The position numbers were made by a program, and so were the translations under genes. A DNA stretch of 64,000 nucleotides from Dasyornis broadbenti (lineage: Eukaryota > Chordata > Aves > Passeriformes > Dasyornithidae), in assembly GCA_013397935.1 (NCBI GenBank), contig VZRN01004250.1:200569-264568 (forward strand), written 5' to 3'. The notes beneath the pieces were generated by a model. The model did no database searches. It saw only the letters and a program-made list of their open reading frames with translations, and was not told where the DNA came from. Below are positions 58,984 to 64,000 of the stretch, piece after piece (within the stretch, counting starts at the first letter, position 1; each line of letters opens with the position of its first letter).

Positions 58984-61900
58984 GTGAGTGTCCGGGGAGC
59001 GCCCTGCCCTGCCCTGCCCTGCCCGGGCCCCTCTCTCGTGGGTCTGCGAGCCCATCAAAAATCGGCACCGGCAGCGGTAAGCATCTCCAAGTGGCTTTAA
59101 AACCCTCGTCGAGCACACAATGCCTCTTTAAGGAGGACAAGCTCGAAAAGACACAAAAAGTGGCACTCTGCTGCATCTGCGAGCTCTCCCTTTCCCTGTG
59201 CTCCGGGGGTGATGCGCCAAGAGCTCCCCGTGCCGCAGCGCTGCTGCCGTGGCCGGCACAGCCGCTGTACCCAGCTGGTCCTGCTCTCACTCGGAGCTAA
59301 AATTCTCCTATTCCAGGTTCCTCACTGATGTGCTCTGCTAGACAGATTCGCTTGCGGAATCCTCCTACTGTCCCTTAAAGGGTGTGACACAGAAAAGTCC
59401 TCTTTTATAAAAGAAGGTCACTTACAGATATAACATTATGATTGTATTTCCCTTCCTTAGCTCACTAATTGTCCCCAAGTGATCAACAGACCTGCTTTTG
59501 ACAGGACTTTCCTCCCACAGGAGAGCACGCTTTTGTTCTGATGCAGGGTATGGTTTAAAAATCACGTGGCGCAGTAATTTGTAACTGTTCCCAGTAACTC
59601 TTTACATTCCCTGAGTTTATAGCCTCCAACTGTAGTCCCCAGCCGGGATCCACCCTTCTCCTTAGCAGACATTCAATTGGCCCAGCTAAAATTTAAATGT
59701 TTAGCTTCCTCTTTGGGTGGCCAGATGAAGCAACCCCTGTGTCTTTGTGTAACACGAGCTCGCACGGCACACCGTGAATCAGCAACTGAGCTCAGACCCT
59801 GCTCCCTTCCCAGGGCAGAAGCTGAGGGAGTGTGTGAGGATGACATGAATGATGGGCTCCTTGCCAGAAACGGTCGAGAGGGAGCTCTGTTCTCAATCAA
59901 TCCCTATCAGGTATATGAGACCGGCCTGGAAACTGGAGTAAACGCCATAAAAACATTTGTTCCTCCAAAAAGCTGTACATGTTTGTAATATTGTTCCTTG
60001 CAGTATCCTGCCAAACACTTTCCCTCACACTGAGCCAAGAGCCAAGCAAGCTGCTCCTGCCCCATCTGTGTCTGTACTTGATCCAGGGAGCGTTTTTGTG
60101 GACATAAAGGACATTTTTGACACCCTAAAATGTACTTAATATCAGATACTGTGTGATATTACTCAATCACTTCTGAGTTCCTCAAGTTAATGTGAAGACT
60201 GGAAAAACCTCAGATGCTGCATAATATCTTTCAATCTCACTCAAATGAAATTAGTTCAAGTGACCGCTGCTATTTTATCCTTGCCATTCTGAATGGATGC
60301 GTGTAGAGAAAAGGGTTTTCTCTCTTTCCTCTAAACACTTTGGGCAAAACTGTATTTCTTTTTCAGCTGCTGATTCTGGGATTAGAATTCAAACATGCTG
60401 TGATTTGAGTAGTCATATGAAGGCACCACTGTTCCCAGGGATTTAGTGTGAATTTTGTTTTCAGGGGTGGTTTTCTTGCTTGTCTGGTCTTGTCAAAACT
60501 ATCTTATTGGGTGTTTATCTTTCTTCAACGCTTAGACAAGATTAGGTGGCGAGAAGCACAGGACACACACACATGAAGCACAAACGTAAAGTAACTTTAC
60601 CTAGAAATACCCATGTGCTTGTGCACTCAGCCAAATGGAACCAATCCCTTTGGGAGCAGGACAGGGGTGGGAATGCAAAGCTCAGCCTGTTCCTGTGGGA
60701 AATGTTTCCTGTGAGTCCAGGCTGTGCCACACACAGAGCAGCTGTGTTGCGTGCTTGTGCACCTTGGGTGTGCTGCAATGGCATCTCTCTGACAAGGGCA
60801 GGTGCCAGGTACCCACAGTGGTTGTATAATCATTGTTCTTTGTGCTGGTCTCATAGAAGGAGAGTGGAAAAATTCAGTCATGAAGCTGAATCCTTCATGC
60901 CTTTGTGTCCCTGCATAGAGGTGGTTTTGAATGGTGAGAATTCTGGCACCAAGTCAGTGTGTCAGGTGGCTCTGAATTATCTGGAGAGATTGTTCATGTA
61001 ATCCTCCTGTTTTAGGATTTGCTTTCTTTAAAGAATTGTTGGGTGAGTTGAGGGATTTCTTGTGAAGGTATGGGATGGATAGTAAGGGTCTAGAGACCAG
61101 CAAGAGTCTGGAAATCAGCTGGGGTTTGTTGTGACAGCATTTGAGCTAATTCTCCTGTATCTGTCTGAAACACTGGGAGAACAGGTGTGGAGATGGTTTG
61201 TCTGGAGTCCTGATTCTGCTGTGATAGCTTCCCCAGTTTGGCCACATCACAGGGGATTGTGCAGGAAAGGAGGATGTGAAAGTCTACCATAAAAAAAGGA
61301 AAAACCTCTTCAGGCTTATGCTTTGCATTCTGGGGCACAATGAATTTACAGGAATGTTGTGGGAATATAGAAGTATGTTTGAACTTGGCTGTGCAGCAGG
61401 ACAAGGAAATGTGCATGTGGCCCTGATGATAGCAGCAGGAAAAAATGGCGGGGGGAGGCAGTGGCCTTGTGTAAATAATCCCTTAAATAAGTGTTGTGAC
61501 TTTCCTTGCAGGTGATTGCCCTTGTGATGGATTCCTTTACAGACATTGAGATCTTCAGTGACCTCCAGGATGCCTATAACAACCGCCAAGTCCCTGTCTA
61601 CATCCTTCTTGACCAGGCTTTTCTACCCCATTTCTTGGAAATGTGCAACAATTTGGGAGTTTGTCCCGAGCAGGAGAGTGTAAGTACAAAATTTGGGTCA
61701 GTGTGGTTTGTTTTTAATTTTGTGGTACAGTTTATGCGTATCAAAGCAACGCTTTTATAAAGCATCAGACTGCCTTGAAAGGCTAATACAACCTGTTTGA
61801 TAACTAAAAGAAAAGGAGTTTTTCTGAACTGTGGCTCAGCTCCTGAAGATCAAGGCTCAATATTGCATGGCTTCAGTGCAGCCTCTAATCTAACGTGAAG

Positions 61901-63984
61901 CTGCTCACAGATTCAGCCAAAACCCTGCAGAAAAGTCACATTTGCCGCCCTGTGCTGCCCATATGCAGGAGCTACAACCATGCTGTGCACCAGCCCCATG
62001 TGCTGGATGCAGTGTGCCCTGGGATCCCTGTCCTGACGATGCAACTATTTTCATGCATTTAATTTTGCAATATTTAAATAGCTCTATCCTTCGGCTCAAG
62101 GAACTGCTTGCTAAGGAAAACAGAAACGTGGGAAGCTCAAGGGTGGTATAGTTCTGGTATCATCTGATTTCTTTCCTAATACCTTGTTGCTTTCTTTTAA
62201 AAGGGTTTGGATGATGTGGTTTGCTTTGCTGCTCTGAATATAAGCTGGCATGGTTGTGTTATGGTTTGGCTTGGATAGATTTATGTTCATTGTAGTAAAA
62301 GTTTCTCTGGATAGGGAAAATCACTCCTACTTTCCTGGGCAGTAATTAATTGGAACTGACTGTTCTCACCTAATCTAGCAGAAATTTAGCACTGTGTGAC
62401 TAAAAGCACTCATATACAGACTGCATAAAAAAGTTCATTTCATTCCTATCTTCCATAGTGTGTGTAGCTGCTTTTAAGTAGAATTGCTAATCAAAAGTTT
62501 TTGGAAGTTAACTTAAATCTGATGTTACTTTTTTCCTTTCATTTCTGAACCAGCTGCTCAGAGTTCGAGCTCTCACGGGGAGCACGTACTACATGAGGTC
62601 AGGTGCCAAAATTGTGGGAAAAGCCAAGGAGAAGTTCATGTTAATTGATTGCATTAGAGTGACAACGGGCTCCTACAGGCAAGTACTGGGGTCTGCTGGT
62701 GCCCAGTGAAGCTGCAGGAAGGGGAATTTGCTGCAAGAAGGATGCATTCACTTTACTGTTTGCCTGGTGTTCATGAGTGCCGGTGGCAGGTGGATGAGCT
62801 GAGTCTAAATGGGGCTGACACAAAGCTGAAAACACCTTTGGAAAACCGGTCCACACAACTTGTTGCTAGCAAAGCCCTTGGCCGTGGCTAAGGAGAGTTC
62901 TTCCTGGGGGAGTGGATAATTTGTTGACTTCTTACCTTCCTTAATGCATGGAATTCCTAAGTCTATCTGTAGCAGTACCTGTTGAAATGCACCAGAGTTT
63001 AACTGGGAATCTTGGTTTGTTTTCAACAGTTTCACATGGTCAGATGGGAAGCTGAACAGCAGCAACTTGCTGGTGTTGTCAGGTCAAGTGGTTGAAAACT
63101 TTGACCTCCAGTTCAGGATTCTTTATGCCCAGTCACTGCCCATCAGCCCTAAGCGACCATCCAGCTGCAGGAACAGTGGGATGTTTGATCACCTGCTGAC
63201 CAGAACAGAGCCCTCTAAGGAATATACTGTGGAAGGCAACCTGAGAGCAGAATTTGCCAGACTGTCTAGCACTCCAAAGAAGTTGCTGGAAAAACCAGAT
63301 CAGACTGAATATACTCCGAGAGAAAAATTTTGTGACCTGGGGCATTCTTGCCTGTGTGAAGAGGAGCTGTTCAGCAATCAAGTGGCCACAGTGGAACGGA
63401 AAAGTGCATCAACTCAGACTGGCCCATGGGAAGAGAAGGCAGCTGTGACCATGTGTAATGCAGCCGCTCAGGCCAGCGCTGCCACAGCAGACACCGGCAC
63501 TCAGGTTTCTGTCATGGCCAGAGTGACGGGCACTCAGACATCAATTTTGCTGAAGACTGCAGTGACACAGACCAAAGAAGAGGAGGGCACAGAAACACCC
63601 CACCTTCAGAGGAAGTTGTCAAAAGAAGAATATTCCCTGTCTGGAAAGGCTGTATCCAGTACTAGTCTGCAATCACTGTCTTCATCTTCATCCCAGTGCT
63701 CTCTTGCGAGCTCTACAGGCTCAATATCTTCTCTCCGGTCCTTTGAATATTCCAGCAGTCACAGGGCACAATATTTCCAAAAACTGCACAAAGAGAGGCA
63801 ATTCCACTACTCCACGATCCGGTCGAAGCTGAGCCACATGGTGGATATCCTGTCCCGGCGGGGCCGTGTCCCTGGGAGCTACATGACCCAGTACCCTGGC
63901 AGGTGCAACCTAAAGCAGAGGCGGGACATCAGCACCAGCCTGCGCAGCCTCCGTGATGCCTCGCTCTTTTCCCTCAATAAATGA
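58531..63984 (+). CDS. FAM83D: FAM83D (CHICA), spindle-associated casein kinase 1 anchor, 4 coding exons
   Basis: Joining 58531-58983, 61512-61679, 62554-62678 and 63030-63984 gives 1701 nt, 566 residues plus TGA (human 585). Seen: the N-terminal DUF1669/pseudo-PLD domain (about 20-290) with YFPERSDLEPPALELGWP, VEAHFQPG, VIALVMDSFTDIEIF, VYILLDQAF, KFMLIDCIRV and NFDLQFRILYAQS; a Ser/Thr-rich middle; TQT motifs at 377, 417 and 428 and a TQV at 406; a serine run (about 464-484); and a conserved KERQFHYSTIRSKL tail (about 503-516). Family knowledge: FAM83 DUF1669 domains bind CK1 isoforms, FAM83D brings CK1 alpha to the spindle with HMMR, and it binds dynein light chain DYNLL1 for spindle orientation. 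The CK1-binding residues I know from human (D249, F283) align with D239 and F273, both kept. The pseudo-PLD motif lacks a canonical HKD. Intron 3 is GC-AG. Confidence 0.96.
58984..61511 (+). other. FAM83D: FAM83D intron 1
   Basis: It is 2528 bases, GTGAGT to TTGCAG. It includes a (GCCCT)n tract at 59001-59024 at the edge of the CpG island and T/A-rich sequence further in. There is no exon or repeat family I recognise. Confidence 0.93.
59001..59024. repeat. (GCCCT)n simple repeat
   Basis: Nearly five copies of GCCCT begin 18 bases after the FAM83D exon 1 donor. Confidence 0.9.
61512..61679 (+). CDS. FAM83D: FAM83D coding exon 2, residues 152-207
   Basis: The acceptor is TTTCCTTGCAG and the donor is AGT|GTAAGT. 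It codes VIALVMDSFTDIEIFSDLQD, VPVYILLDQAFLPHFLEMCN and VCPEQES, part of the pseudo-phospholipase D fold. The exon is symmetric (phase 0-0). Confidence 0.96.
61680..62553 (+). other. FAM83D: FAM83D intron 2
   Basis: It is 874 bases, GTAAGT to CTGAACCAG. Nothing else was recognised. Confidence 0.93.
62554..62678 (+). CDS. FAM83D: FAM83D coding exon 3, residues 208-249 (part)
   Basis: The acceptor is ATTTCTGAACCAG. It codes LLRVRALTGSTYYMRSGAKI, VGKAKEKFMLIDCIRV and TTGSY, ending inside serine 249. The donor is AG|GCAAGT, a GC-type donor. The nearest GT four bases on would shift the frame. Confidence 0.93.
62679..63029 (+). other. FAM83D: FAM83D intron 3, GC-AG type
   Basis: It is 351 bases, beginning GCAAGT and ending TTTTCAACAG. 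Joining AG to T restores the serine of SYSFTW. Nothing else was seen inside. Confidence 0.9.
63030..63984 (+). CDS. FAM83D: FAM83D coding exon 4, residues 249 (part)-566 and stop
   Basis: The acceptor is TTGTTTTCAACAG. It codes SFTWSDGKLNSSNLLVLSGQ through the F273-containing NFDLQF motif, the TQT array (377-430), the serine-rich region and the conserved C-terminal tail, ending LFSLNK then TGA at 63982-63984. In published human work the C-terminal half carries HMMR and dynein-light-chain contacts. Confidence 0.95.
63976..63981 (+). terminator. FAM83D: AATAAA directly before the FAM83D stop codon
   Basis: The last two codons AAT AAA form a polyadenylation hexamer immediately before TGA. Use is unproven and the rest of the 3' UTR lies beyond the window. 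Confidence 0.3.
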
Positions 63985-64000
63985 TTCCTGCCTTGACCAC

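Larger units (their letters stand above)
58240..59050. promoter_or_regulatory. FAM83D: CpG island covering FAM83D promoter and first exon
   Basis: GC and CpG density are high from about 58240 to 59050, spanning the ATG exon and its donor. A GC box (GGGGCGGGG, 58443-58451) lies about 80 bases before the ATG. There is no TATA box. Confidence 0.85.

Noticed and set aside
58251..59118. Long minus-strand frames over FAM83D exon 1
   Set aside because: They arise from the GC-rich CpG island and show no known protein features.
1..64000. CRISPR, operon, phage, toxin-antitoxin or other prokaryote-type systems; tRNA and rRNA genes
   Set aside because: Nothing in the window has such features. It is intron-rich vertebrate DNA with two well-known genes.

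Overview
This is a stretch of bird (neognath avian) autosome. The evidence is two genes with long introns and GT-AG splice sites, CR1 LINE 3' ends as the only recognisable recent repeats, and no mammalian SINEs. Coding exons assemble by eye into two orthologues that are also neighbours on human 20q11.23 and in the same order here: PPP1R16B (TIMAP) followed by FAM83D (CHICA), both on the + strand. It is not a bacterial or viral window, and I see no operon, CRISPR, prophage or other novel multi-gene system.

Layout. 1-330 is GC- and CpG-rich and may be the edge of the PPP1R16B promoter and non-coding first exon (not proven). 331-17095 is non-coding, read as PPP1R16B intron 1. 17096-17497 is the exon with the start codon (ATG at 17251). 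A 26.2-kb intron 2 follows (17498-43720), carrying CR1 fragments at 20225, 24718 and 33783, an ancient amniote SINE/L3-like relic near 35505-35740, AT-rich simple sequence and several possible conserved non-coding blocks. Nine further coding exons lie between 43721 and 52437 and complete a 571-residue protein. A long 3' UTR (about 5 kb) runs to a polyadenylation signal near 57482. A short spacer with a CR1 tail (57977-58107) leads into a CpG-island promoter (about 58240-59050) for FAM83D, whose four coding exons (58531-63984) give a 566-residue protein. The window ends 16 bases after the FAM83D stop, so its 3' UTR is mostly absent.

How the genes work. PPP1R16B is a membrane-anchored targeting subunit of protein phosphatase 1 (KVSF docking motif, ankyrin repeats, C-terminal prenylation box). 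FAM83D is a mitotic-spindle anchor for casein kinase 1 alpha with a dynein-light-chain-type TQT motif array. They are neighbours by conserved synteny, and I see no sign of a shared pathway.

The points most worth a second look are a GC-AG intron in FAM83D, an 11-residue-period TQT array, a possible CHR cell-cycle element just upstream of FAM83D, a strong-context uORF in PPP1R16B, a perfect 18-bp hairpin in intron 1, and a FAM83D stop codon that directly abuts an AATAAA.
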